This document shows positions 1 to 7,911 of a stretch of 64,000 bases of DNA, one piece after another. Position 1 is the first letter of the stretch. Every line of letters begins with the position of its first letter. The stretch is from an uncultured Muribaculaceae bacterium (GTDB lineage: Bacteria > Bacteroidota > Bacteroidia > Bacteroidales > Muribaculaceae). Location of the stretch: positions 31,070 to 95,069 of the forward strand of contig CAJUOB010000001.1 in NCBI GenBank assembly GCA_910587915.1, written 5' to 3'. Below the pieces are notes generated by a model. The model had not been told where the DNA came from. It was given only the letters and a program-made list of their open reading frames with translations, and ran no database searches. The translations under genes and the position numbers were made by a program.

Positions 1-536
1 TTAGTGGCGGTGGGATCCTTCTCGGGATCGGCGGTGTATATGCCATCCACACGGGTACCCTTCAGCATCACCTCGGCTTTGATCTCAACAGCACGCAGGG
101 CAGCAGCCGTATCGGTGGTGAAGAAAGGATTGCCGGTACCACCTGCTATGATGGTCACAGTACCCTCCGCAAGGGTGTCGAGTGCACGCATCGGGCTATA
201 GGGCTCGCCGACAGGGAACATGCCTATAGATGTGAGCACACGGGCACGGCGACCACGGGCCTCGAGAGCCGAGCTCAGCGCCAGCGAGTTGATCACAGTG
301 GCAAGCATTCCCATCTGGTCGCCTTTCACACGGTCGAAGCCTTTGGCAGCCCCCGAAAGACCACGGAATATATTTCCGCCGCCTATCACGATGCCGACTT
401 CCACTCCGGCGTCGACCAATTCGGAAATCTGATCGGCATAGCTGCCGAGACGTTCGGGATCGATACCGTAGCCTTGATGGCCCATCAGCGACTCACCGCT
501 GAGCTTGAGGAGTATACGTCGATATTTAGGTTCCAT
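1..536 (-). CDS. pyrH: UMP kinase (partial, C-terminus off window)
   Basis: This gene encodes the cytoplasmic amino-acid-kinase-fold UMP kinase, which phosphorylates UMP to UDP with ATP in pyrimidine nucleotide synthesis. I translated it by hand from the ATG at 534-536; 178 residues are visible before the left edge cuts it. Family signatures are the N-terminal LLKLSGE (9-15), the phosphate-binding IGGGNIFRG (51-59), AGGTGNPFFTTDTAA (131-145) and the KGTRVDGIYTADP segment (159-171). The family is about 235 residues, so roughly 60 are missing. It is followed on the same strand, after a 14-nt gap to its start, by the MATE gene. Identity is secure. Confidence 0.95.
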   Translation of the reverse strand, partial: MEPKYRRILLKLSGESLMGHQGYGIDPERLGSYADQISELVDAGVEVGIVIGGGNIFRGLSGAAKGFDRVKGDQMGMLATVINSLALSSALEARGRRARVLTSIGMFPVGEPYSPMRALDTLAEGTVTIIAGGTGNPFFTTDTAAALRAVEIKAEVMLKGTRVDGIYTADPEKDPTAT

Positions 537-550
537 ATATTGATTTTGGA

Positions 551-1879
551 TTATTTATTGGAAGGGCGTGTAGCCTTAAGAAAATAGTAGAGATAAAGAG
601 CCGCGGCCAGCAGCAGACACACCGAGAAGCTGAGCACGATGCCATAGAGCCCGAGCCCACACGGGAAAGCCATCAGGTAGGTGCAGGGTAGTCCGACGAT
701 AATATAGCTCACCAGAGCTATGAAAAGCATGGGCAGCACCTTCGATGTGCCGCGGAGAGCGTTGGCAAATGTTATCTGCGTGGCATCGCCGAACTGGTAT
801 AGCACCATCGGAAGTATTAGCCCAACAGCCGTAGTCACCACAGCGGCATCGTTTGAGAACAGACTCATCACATGGCGACCGCCGAATATGAAAAGCATGC
901 ACACCAGCACCATGGTGGCCAGTATGAGATGATATCCGGCCCATGCATAGCGCCGCATGGTGCGGTGGTCGGCAGCTCCGGCAGCATGGCTCACAGGAAT
1001 CGCCATAGCGTTGCCTATGCTGTAGTATATGCAGAACCCGAACATGCCGCTTATCACCACAATCTGGAAGGCCGCCAGTGGAATAGCACCTATCCAGCCG
1101 GCCATTATAGCCGAACCTGAGAAAGATGCCGTCTCGAATGTCATCTGCATCGATACCGGGAATCCGGTCGAAGCCACCATACGCGTCATGCCATCGCCAC
1201 GCCGAGCCCCATGGAAGAATCCATCGAGATAGGGCTTGCCACGGCGGCTGCGGAAAAACACCCATAATATCGCCGCCATACACAGCACACGCGCAGTGAA
1301 AGTACTTATGCCGGCTCCGGTAAGACCGAGCTCGGGAGCACCGAAATTGCCATATATGAGAATGTAGTTACCCAATATATTCACAGCGTTACAGGCAAGG
1401 ACAATCCACGTAGGAAGTCCCGTCTCATTGCGCCCGAAGCTCCATTGGGCAAATACATTGAACACCGCCACAGGTATCATTCCGGCCAGCACTATAAGAT
1501 AGTACGGCCTTATAAGCGGGAGCAGATGCTCCGGCTGCCCCATGCGATGCAGATTGAAATAAACCACAAGCATGGCCAGGCTCACAACGATAGTGAAAAT
1601 GGTGTTGACTCGCAAGCCGACACGCACAGCACGACCGATGCGGGCATTTTCCTTGCGGGCATACATCGCTCCGATTATAGGAGTGAGACCGAAAGTGAAG
1701 CCTACGCAGGCGAAGATGGCAATATTGAAAAAATTATTGACAAACGAAGCCGACGCAAGTGCATCGGTGGAATAATGTCCCACCATGATATTGTCGGCAA
1801 AGCCCACAGCGATATTGCCCAACTGCCCCAGGAACAGCGGGAAAGCAAGCTTTGCAATAGCACGGTAGGCCTTTAGCAT
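551..1879 (-). CDS. MATE family efflux transporter (NorM-like)
   Basis: The 442-residue product is a polytopic inner-membrane protein of the multidrug and toxic compound extrusion family, which exports cationic drugs or metabolites in exchange for Na+ or H+. About twelve hydrophobic segments fall in two similar halves, beginning with LAFPLFLGQLGNIAVGFADNIMVG at the N-terminus (residues 12-35), a typical MATE opening that includes the conserved region around the first helix. Length matches the family (440-460). The ATG at 1877-1879 is the first in frame. It lies 14 nt upstream of pyrH on the same strand and may be cotranscribed with it. The substrate cannot be told from sequence. Confidence 0.9.
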   Translation of the reverse strand: MLKAYRAIAKLAFPLFLGQLGNIAVGFADNIMVGHYSTDALASASFVNNFFNIAIFACVGFTFGLTPIIGAMYARKENARIGRAVRVGLRVNTIFTIVVSLAMLVVYFNLHRMGQPEHLLPLIRPYYLIVLAGMIPVAVFNVFAQWSFGRNETGLPTWIVLACNAVNILGNYILIYGNFGAPELGLTGAGISTFTARVLCMAAILWVFFRSRRGKPYLDGFFHGARRGDGMTRMVASTGFPVSMQMTFETASFSGSAIMAGWIGAIPLAAFQIVVISGMFGFCIYYSIGNAMAIPVSHAAGAADHRTMRRYAWAGYHLILATMVLVCMLFIFGGRHVMSLFSNDAAVVTTAVGLILPMVLYQFGDATQITFANALRGTSKVLPMLFIALVSYIIVGLPCTYLMAFPCGLGLYGIVLSFSVCLLLAAALYLYYFLKATRPSNK

Positions 1880-1883
1880 CTTT

Positions 1884-2048
1884 TATAGTTAGGAGTGAGA
1901 AGTTATAAGTTAGAAGTTGGGAAGTGAGGAGTTAGGAAGTGAGAAGTTATAAGTGAGAAGTGAGTAGTTTGGAGTAGCTTAACTACTAACCAATAACTAC
2001 AAACTAATAACTTCTAACTCCTAACTATTAACTCCTAACTACTAACTG
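1884..2048. repeat. Degenerate TTAGGAGT/ACTCCTAA repeat tract, hairpin-forming
   Basis: This gap between the BI-1 gene and the MATE gene is filled by a degenerate short tandem repeat. The left part (to about 1978) is purine-rich with GTTAGGAGT, GAGAAGTTA and AAGTGAG variants. The right part (about 1979-2048) carries the complementary motifs AACTACTAAC, AACTTCTAAC and AACTCCTAAC, so the two halves could fold on each other. It has no coding potential. Similar tracts lie at 21674-21905 and 61845-61965. Confidence 0.8.
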
Positions 2049-2051
2049 TCA

Positions 2052-2765
2052 TCAGTCTCTGTTGCCGCCGAATATGCGGAGCAGGAAGAGGAACAGATTC
2101 ACAAAGTCGAGGTAGAGACTAAGCGCACCGAGGGTAGCGAGTCGGCTGATGGCACCGGCAGGAGCCACCATAGCCATCTGCTTCACCTGCTGGGTGTCCC
2201 ATGCGGTAAGGCCCACAAATATGATCACACCGGCAATCGACACAATCCAGTCGAGAGTGCTGCTATGCATGAAAATATTCACCACCGAGGCTATGATAAG
2301 ACCTATAAGGGCGTAGAACAGATAGTTGCCGAACTTCGACAAGTCGTTGGACGTGAAATATCCATAAATCGTCATTGCGCCGAAGGTGGCAGCAGTGATA
2401 AAGAATGTCTTCACAATCGCAACCGGGCTATATGCATAGAATATCGTACAGAGCATCAAACCATTGAGGATTGCGAAAGCGTAGAACAACAGCGAAGCAA
2501 CGCCATTGCTGATTTTATTGATGGCGCCCTGCAGACCAATGCCGATGCCGAACCATGCGATTATAAGCACCCACATGAACCACGAATGGGAGAACAGGAA
2601 GGTCATGTAGCCCTGCGATGTAGCTGCAAGCCACGAAGTGAGGGCTGTGACGATGAGGGCGAGGGTCATCTTCAGATACACCCTCTTCATGGTATTGCTC
2701 ACAGTAGAGGCGAGCGAAGCGCCGCCACCGGAGTAATTGTCGAATTTGTAATTGTAATCGTTCAT
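2052..2765 (-). CDS. Bax inhibitor-1/YccA family membrane protein
   Basis: A 237-residue protein with a short polar N-terminus followed by seven hydrophobic helices, the pattern of the BI-1/YccA/TMBIM family of inner-membrane proteins. In bacteria these are pH-sensitive Ca2+ leak channels or modulators of FtsH; the exact role here is unknown. The closing region with LTAWDTQQVKQM and ALSLYLDFVNLFLFLLRIFGG is characteristic: the paired acidic residues of the last helices are present. I chose the ATG at 2763-2765 (MNDYNYKF) because it puts the start next to the polar leader typical of Bacteroidetes members; an upstream in-frame ATG at 2798 would add 11 residues. Confidence 0.88.
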   Translation of the reverse strand: MNDYNYKFDNYSGGGASLASTVSNTMKRVYLKMTLALIVTALTSWLAATSQGYMTFLFSHSWFMWVLIIAWFGIGIGLQGAINKISNGVASLLFYAFAILNGLMLCTIFYAYSPVAIVKTFFITAATFGAMTIYGYFTSNDLSKFGNYLFYALIGLIIASVVNIFMHSSTLDWIVSIAGVIIFVGLTAWDTQQVKQMAMVAPAGAISRLATLGALSLYLDFVNLFLFLLRIFGGNRD

Positions 2766-2845
2766 ATGTTTATTATTTCGGGAGGCTTCAAGCCTCATTA
2801 GAGATACTTTGAACTATCTGACTCAGGAAACGAAGCTCCTGAAAA

Positions 2846-4630
2846 TCACATACGTTCGGGCACATTGATGCCCAGCAGTCCCATGCCGGTCTTCACAGTG
2901 CGGGCTGTCGCATCGGAGATGGCCAGACGGAGCGACTGCACCGCGGGGTCATTTTCACGCAGTATCGAGCAGTCGTGATAGAACTGATTGTATTCCTTCA
3001 CCAGATCGTAGCAGTAGTTTGCAATCAAGGCCGGAGAATACGAGCGACCGGCCTCTGCCACAACGGCGGGGAAATCGCTTAGACGCTGAATGAGGGCTAT
3101 TTCTTTCTCATTGGGCACCACTTCGGCATAATCGGCACCACCGGCACCGGCCTCGGCCGCACGGCGGAGCACTGAGCGGATACGAGCGTAGGTATACTGT
3201 ATGAACGGACCAGTGTTGCCGTTGAAGTCGATGCTCTCGCGGGGATTGAATGTCATGTTCTTGCGGGGGTCGACCTTGAGCAGGAAGTATTTGAGAGCAC
3301 CCATGCCCACAGTCTCGGCCACAGCGTCGATTTCAGCGGCATCGAGGCCGTCGAGCTTACCGAGCGACGACGATACCTCGCGGGCGGTGTTCACCATCTC
3401 GGCCATCAGGTCGTCGGCATCAACCACAGTACCTTCGCGGCTCTTCATCTTGCCCTCGGGCAGTTCAACCATACCATAGCTGAAGTGTACCAGGTCCTTG
3501 CCCCAGCTGAAGCCAAGACGGTCGAGAAGAATCGAGAGCACCTGGAAATGGTAGTTCTGCTCATTGCCCACAACATAGATCATCTTGTCGATGGGATAAT
3601 CGTCGAAACGCTGCTTGGCAGTACCGATATCCTGGGTCATGTAGACCGAAGTACCGTCGGAACGGAGCAGAAGCTTCTCGTCGAGGCCGTCGGCAGCGAG
3701 GTCGGCCCATACCGAGCCATCCTCACGGCGGTAGAGCACGCCCTTTTCCAGCCCCTCGAGCACCTTCTTCTTGCCATCGAGATAGGTCTGCGATTCGTAG
3801 TATATCTTGTCGAAACCGACACCCATGCGGCGATAAGTTTCGTCGAAACCGGCATATACCCATTCGTTCATGCGCTCCCACAAGGCACGCACTTCGGGGT
3901 CGCCTTCTTCCCAGCGGCGCAGCATAGCGCGGGCGTCGGCCATTACAGTCGAGGCAGCCTCGGCCTCTTCCTTGGTCATGCCCTTTTCCTGCAACTCGGC
4001 GAGTTCGGCCTTATAGTGCTTGTCGAACGACACATAGCAGTCGCCTACCAGATGATCGCCCTTTGTGCCTGCGCTTTCGGGAGTGGCACCGTCGAACCAG
4101 CGCTGCCATGCGAGCATCGACTTGCAGATATGGATACCGCGGTCGTTCACTATATTGGTTTTCACCACCTTGTTACCGCAGGCGGCAAGGATATTGCTCA
4201 AGCTGGCACCCAGGAGTATGTTGCGCAGGTGACCCAGGTGCAGAGGTTTGTTTGTGTTAGGCGATGAATATTCAACCATCACCAGCGGACTGTTCTCGCC
4301 GGCTACGGTGACACCATAGTTGGGATTCGACTCGATGGAAGCCAGCACACCGTTCCAGTATGTCGGGGTGACGACGAGATTGAGGAAGCCCTTCACCACG
4401 TTGAAGCCGGAGATGGCAGGTTCGTTGTCGACCAGCCACTGTCCTATTTCGTTGCCGACAGCCTCGGGACTCTTTCGGGCAGCCTTCACCCATGGGAAAA
4501 CCACCAGAGTGAGATTTCCTTCGAATTCCTTTCGGGTTGCCTGCGGCACTATTGCTGCAGGGTCGGCATCGATGCCATAAAGTTCTTTCACGGCCTTGGC
4601 CGCGGCTTCAGATATAATCTTGTCTATCAT
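2846..4630 (-). CDS. argS: Arginyl-tRNA synthetase
   Basis: Class I aminoacyl-tRNA synthetase charging tRNA-Arg with arginine in the cytosol. The 594-residue length fits the family (550-600). Visible are the N-terminal Add-1 domain, the HIGH-type motif HLGH at residues 131-134 preceded by SSPNTNKPL, a KMSKS-type loop GKMKSREG, and the C-terminal DALR anticodon-binding domain ending in GMGLLGINVPERM. The start is the ATG at 4628-4630. A gap of 54 nt separates it from the guanylyltransferase gene upstream on the same strand. Annotation is certain. Confidence 0.97.
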   Translation of the reverse strand: MIDKIISEAAAKAVKELYGIDADPAAIVPQATRKEFEGNLTLVVFPWVKAARKSPEAVGNEIGQWLVDNEPAISGFNVVKGFLNLVVTPTYWNGVLASIESNPNYGVTVAGENSPLVMVEYSSPNTNKPLHLGHLRNILLGASLSNILAACGNKVVKTNIVNDRGIHICKSMLAWQRWFDGATPESAGTKGDHLVGDCYVSFDKHYKAELAELQEKGMTKEEAEAASTVMADARAMLRRWEEGDPEVRALWERMNEWVYAGFDETYRRMGVGFDKIYYESQTYLDGKKKVLEGLEKGVLYRREDGSVWADLAADGLDEKLLLRSDGTSVYMTQDIGTAKQRFDDYPIDKMIYVVGNEQNYHFQVLSILLDRLGFSWGKDLVHFSYGMVELPEGKMKSREGTVVDADDLMAEMVNTAREVSSSLGKLDGLDAAEIDAVAETVGMGALKYFLLKVDPRKNMTFNPRESIDFNGNTGPFIQYTYARIRSVLRRAAEAGAGGADYAEVVPNEKEIALIQRLSDFPAVVAEAGRSYSPALIANYCYDLVKEYNQFYHDCSILRENDPAVQSLRLAISDATARTVKTGMGLLGINVPERM

Positions 4631-4684
4631 CGTTCTAAGTTGATAATTCTATATATTGTTGGTCTATAGTACTACCGAAGTGTA

Positions 4685-5776
4685 TCACTCGTATTTGTCG
4701 CCAAATTTAAGTTTGGCGTCTATCACCATCCGCTTGATTTCCTGTTCGCGGGCCTTGGGGCATATCAGCAGCACACCGTCGGCATCCGACACTATGTAGT
4801 CTTCAAGGCCATCGACTACCACCAGTTTCTCGCCACGGACAGCAAAAACATTGCCACGCGAATTATAGCTCAGCACATTGCAGTTCTGGGTCACATTGGC
4901 ATCGCTGTTTTTTGGCGATAGATCGTAGAGTGCGCTCCAGGTGCCAAGATCGTTCCAGCCGAATGTCACGGTCTCCACGTACACGTTGTCGGCTTTCTCC
5001 ATCACCGAAAAGTCTATCGATATGCTCATGCAAGTTGGGAAAGCCGCATCGATAAAGGCTCGCTCTTCCGCAGGGGTCGCATAGGTGACCAGCGGTGTGG
5101 AATCGAATACCTGTGCGATATCGGGCACATAGCGGCGGATAGCCTCGCGGATAGCCCGCACATTCCACAGAAAGATTCCGGAGTTCCAGAAGAACTCACC
5201 TGTGGCTATGAATACCTTCGCAAGCTCTATGTCGGGCTTCTCCGTGAAAGTCTTCACCTTGCTGAAATCACCTTCCACATGGTCGCCGACCTGTATATAG
5301 CCATAGCCGGTCTCCGGACGGGTCGGTGCGATTCCGAGAGTGAGCAGCGCGTCGCGGCTCTCCACAAAGTCGAATCCGGCGAGAATGCTGCGGTTGAAAT
5401 CGGCCTCGCGTGTTATCACGTGGTCCGACGGAGTCACTATTATAGAAGCTTCGGGGTCGCGCGCGGCAATATGCCATGCGGCCCACGCGATACATGGCGC
5501 GGTGTTGCGGCGGGCCGGCTCGAAAAGTATCTGGTCGCGGGAAAGCTCAGGAAGCTGGGCGGCAACCTCGTCGGCATAGCGCTCGTTGGTCATTATTATG
5601 ACATTCTGCGGAGGCACCAACGATGCGATGCGGTCGTAGCTCATCTGCAGGAGCGTGCGCCCCGTGCCGAGAAAATCGATAAACTGCTTAGGCAGGCGAG
5701 TACGGCTATACGGCCAGAAGCGGCTGCCGATGCCGCCGCACATTATGACACAATACCGGTGGTCTCTCTTGTCCAT
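4685..5776 (-). CDS. manC: Mannose-1-phosphate guanylyltransferase
   Basis: The enzyme makes GDP-mannose from mannose-1-phosphate and GTP, feeding capsule, LPS and glycoprotein fucose/mannose synthesis. The 363-residue protein opens with a nucleotidyltransferase loop (MCGGIGSRFWPYSRTRLPKQF) and has TPSDHVI, the Mg-binding acidic region, a FTEKPD motif and GFGWNDLGTW-like sequence (FGWNDLGTWSALY). It lacks the C-terminal isomerase domain of bifunctional ManC/AlgA enzymes, so it is the short monofunctional form common in Bacteroidetes. I start it at the ATG 5774-5776; the longer frame would need a TTG 21 nt upstream. The gene symbol follows common usage for this activity. Confidence 0.9.
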   Translation of the reverse strand: MDKRDHRYCVIMCGGIGSRFWPYSRTRLPKQFIDFLGTGRTLLQMSYDRIASLVPPQNVIIMTNERYADEVAAQLPELSRDQILFEPARRNTAPCIAWAAWHIAARDPEASIIVTPSDHVITREADFNRSILAGFDFVESRDALLTLGIAPTRPETGYGYIQVGDHVEGDFSKVKTFTEKPDIELAKVFIATGEFFWNSGIFLWNVRAIREAIRRYVPDIAQVFDSTPLVTYATPAEERAFIDAAFPTCMSISIDFSVMEKADNVYVETVTFGWNDLGTWSALYDLSPKNSDANVTQNCNVLSYNSRGNVFAVRGEKLVVVDGLEDYIVSDADGVLLICPKAREQEIKRMVIDAKLKFGDKYE

Positions 5777-5837
5777 TCTATAGGTTGTTGGTTTCAATGT
5801 GCTAAATTACAAAAAAATTCGCATTCCCCAAGTTTTT

Positions 5838-6518
5838 TCAGAGGAGCTCGAGGAGCTTCACCACAGAGGCGAAAGTACGGGCCGGAGCATCGGTCCAGAA
5901 ATTGTTGTAAGCGGCCATATTTCCGCCCTCTCCGGGCGTGTCGCTCACCACGCGCAGACACACAAACGGCACATCCTTGAGAGCGCACACCTGTGCGATG
6001 GCGGCCGATTCCATATCCACTGCCACGGCATCGGGATAGAGGCTGAGTATGCGCTCCAGATCGGCCGGATCGTCTACAAATATATCGCCCGAAGCAAGCA
6101 GTCCCCCTTTGGCACCAAGGGCCGCACGGATGTCGGCCGGAAGCGGACACTCGAATCGTGCCGGATATCCGGCAGCCTGGCCGCGCTCCGTGCCGGGACC
6201 ACACCACACATCGTGGTAGGCTATTTCCGACGCCAGAACAAGGTCGAGCACCTCTGCGGGTGGATTGCTGGCTCCGGTACCGCCGGCAACACCGGTATTT
6301 ATCACCATCGAGGGATGGAATGTGTCGACAAGCGAGAGGGCGCCGATGGCGGCGTTCACTTTGCCGATGCCACACTTGCCCACAACGACATCGCGGCCAC
6401 CCATGCGACCGCAATAGTATGTGAATCCGTTTGTCTCAAGTGTGCTCTCACCCTCAAGATGAGGCCGAAGGAGCGCCAGCTCCTTATCCATGGCCACTAT
6501 TATAGCTATCCTGTTCAT
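5838..6518 (-). CDS. mtnN: 5'-methylthioadenosine/S-adenosylhomocysteine nucleosidase
   Basis: Hydrolyses MTA and SAH to adenine and the thioribose/ribosyl-homocysteine, recycling by-products of SAM-dependent methylation and polyamine synthesis. The 226-residue protein matches the purine nucleoside phosphorylase-fold family in length and motifs: AMDKELALL near the N-terminus (catalytic Glu), VVVGKCGIGKVNAA, INTGVAGG, the purine-site VDMESAA and the catalytic-aspartate region VVSDTPGEGG. It stands alone between manC and mdh, all on the minus strand. The spermidine-pathway enzyme at 21911-23110 is a possible metabolic partner, since aminopropyl or methyl transfer yields its substrates; that link is inference. 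Confidence 0.92.
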   Translation of the reverse strand: MNRIAIIVAMDKELALLRPHLEGESTLETNGFTYYCGRMGGRDVVVGKCGIGKVNAAIGALSLVDTFHPSMVINTGVAGGTGASNPPAEVLDLVLASEIAYHDVWCGPGTERGQAAGYPARFECPLPADIRAALGAKGGLLASGDIFVDDPADLERILSLYPDAVAVDMESAAIAQVCALKDVPFVCLRVVSDTPGEGGNMAAYNNFWTDAPARTFASVVKLLELL

Positions 6519-6688
6519 ATCGTTTTATTTCCGCAAAGATTATACTTCCGGACGATTTATTATTTATCTATTATTGCTTATTCGCGCCATAAGCACGAAT
6601 TACTATGCAAAGATAATGAAAAACCGCCGACAGAACCAATATTCTGCCGGCGGCCTCAGTGAATGTTTTCAGGTATAGGTAAGGTGAA

Positions 6689-7690
6689 TCACTGGATATT
6701 TCGGTTGAGTGAGTGCCAGCGGTCGATGGGAGGCAGTACACCGAGTGAGATTACCTCATCGCGCAGCTCGCACAGGTGGCGGTAGCTCTTCTCCAGCTCG
6801 GCCTGCTCGGCAGGTGTGCCTTGCACAGGCTGTACATGCACACCGGTGGAGTCGACAGTGGTCTCCATGGCCATCATTATATGCTGGAAACGGTCGTTGT
6901 CCACATAGGTGCCCACAGGCCAACGGAAGGGCTTGCCGCCCATGGTGGCCGCAATCATCTCTATCGACAGGTAGGCCGGGCTCTGGAACGACGAGCGGCC
7001 TCGGAGGTCAATGATATGCTTTCCACCCTGAACCACACGCACTTTCATGGCTTCCCATTCGTTCTCGGGAAGACGCTCGGTGCCTATGATTTCGGTCAGC
7101 GGAGTGCCGTCGACGCTGGTTGTGGATGCAAACACGGCCATCTGCTCGCCATGGCCGCCATAAGTACGGCAGTTGACAATCTTTTCGGCCGGAACCTTGA
7201 ACCATTTAACAAGCTCGTTCTGCAGACGGGTGCTGTCGAGAGCTGCCAACGTAGACACCTGGCTCGGTTTGAGACCCGAGTACAACAAAGTGATCAGGCC
7301 CGTGATATCGGCAGGATTAAAAATCACCACCACATGCTTCACATCGGGGCAATAGGCCTTAACATCCTTGCCGAATTGCTCGGCAATCTGGGCATTGCCC
7401 TTAAGAAGGTCCTCGCGGGTCATGCCGGCCTTACGGGCTGCGCCACCGCTGTTCACAATATATTTTGCGCCTGTGAGAGCTTCCTTCACATCGGAAGTAT
7501 ACGTCAGGTTCACACCTTCGAAAGCACAGGCATATAACTCCTCGGCAACGCCCTCAAGAGCGGGTGCATAGGGGTCGTAAAGACAAATATTGGGGGTTAG
7601 GCCCATCATCATGGCCGTCTGGGCCATATTTGAACCAATCATGCCGGCAGCACCGACTATCACAAGTTTATCGTTTGTCAAAAATTCCAT
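6689..7690 (-). CDS. mdh: Malate dehydrogenase (Bacteroidetes type)
   Basis: NAD-dependent malate/oxaloacetate oxidoreductase of the LDH/MDH family, used in the reductive branch to fumarate and succinate in anaerobic Bacteroidales. The 333-residue product starts MEFLTNDKL and has the Rossmann loop VGAAGMIGSNMAQ, substrate-binding arginines in ARKAGMTRED, NPADITGL, the catalytic TYGGHGEQM and GRSSFQSPA. Length and sequence closely follow the well-known Bacteroides Mdh. The ATG at 7688-7690 is chosen over an upstream frame that would add nine residues not found in the family. No neighbour is functionally linked. Confidence 0.95.
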   Translation of the reverse strand: MEFLTNDKLVIVGAAGMIGSNMAQTAMMMGLTPNICLYDPYAPALEGVAEELYACAFEGVNLTYTSDVKEALTGAKYIVNSGGAARKAGMTREDLLKGNAQIAEQFGKDVKAYCPDVKHVVVIFNPADITGLITLLYSGLKPSQVSTLAALDSTRLQNELVKWFKVPAEKIVNCRTYGGHGEQMAVFASTTSVDGTPLTEIIGTERLPENEWEAMKVRVVQGGKHIIDLRGRSSFQSPAYLSIEMIAATMGGKPFRWPVGTYVDNDRFQHIMMAMETTVDSTGVHVQPVQGTPAEQAELEKSYRHLCELRDEVISLGVLPPIDRWHSLNRNIQ

Positions 7691-7854
7691 GGCGGATATA
7701 TTAGTTAGTCTAAGCATAACACAACCCCGCCTATTTTGTTTATCGCCAAACTTGGTTTTTGAGTCTCCATCACAAACTGCGGGACACGCCTGTTTCCCTT
7801 TCCCCGTATAAGTCCCCGGGGTACGACCAATACATAAATACCAATATATTATAT

Positions 7855-7892
7855 AAAAAAACGGTGCACGGCTATCAGAGCACGCGCACCGT
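7855..7892 (-). terminator. Rho-independent terminator of the RNase G/E gene
   Basis: Reading on the minus strand, ACGGTGC pairs with GCACCGT (7886-7892 and 7861-7867) around a loop of about 18 nt, followed by a run of seven T (7855-7861). It lies 20 nt past the stop codon of the RNase gene. Confidence 0.8.
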
Positions 7893-7911
7893 CGGAGTTA
7901 TGGGCTTGGAG

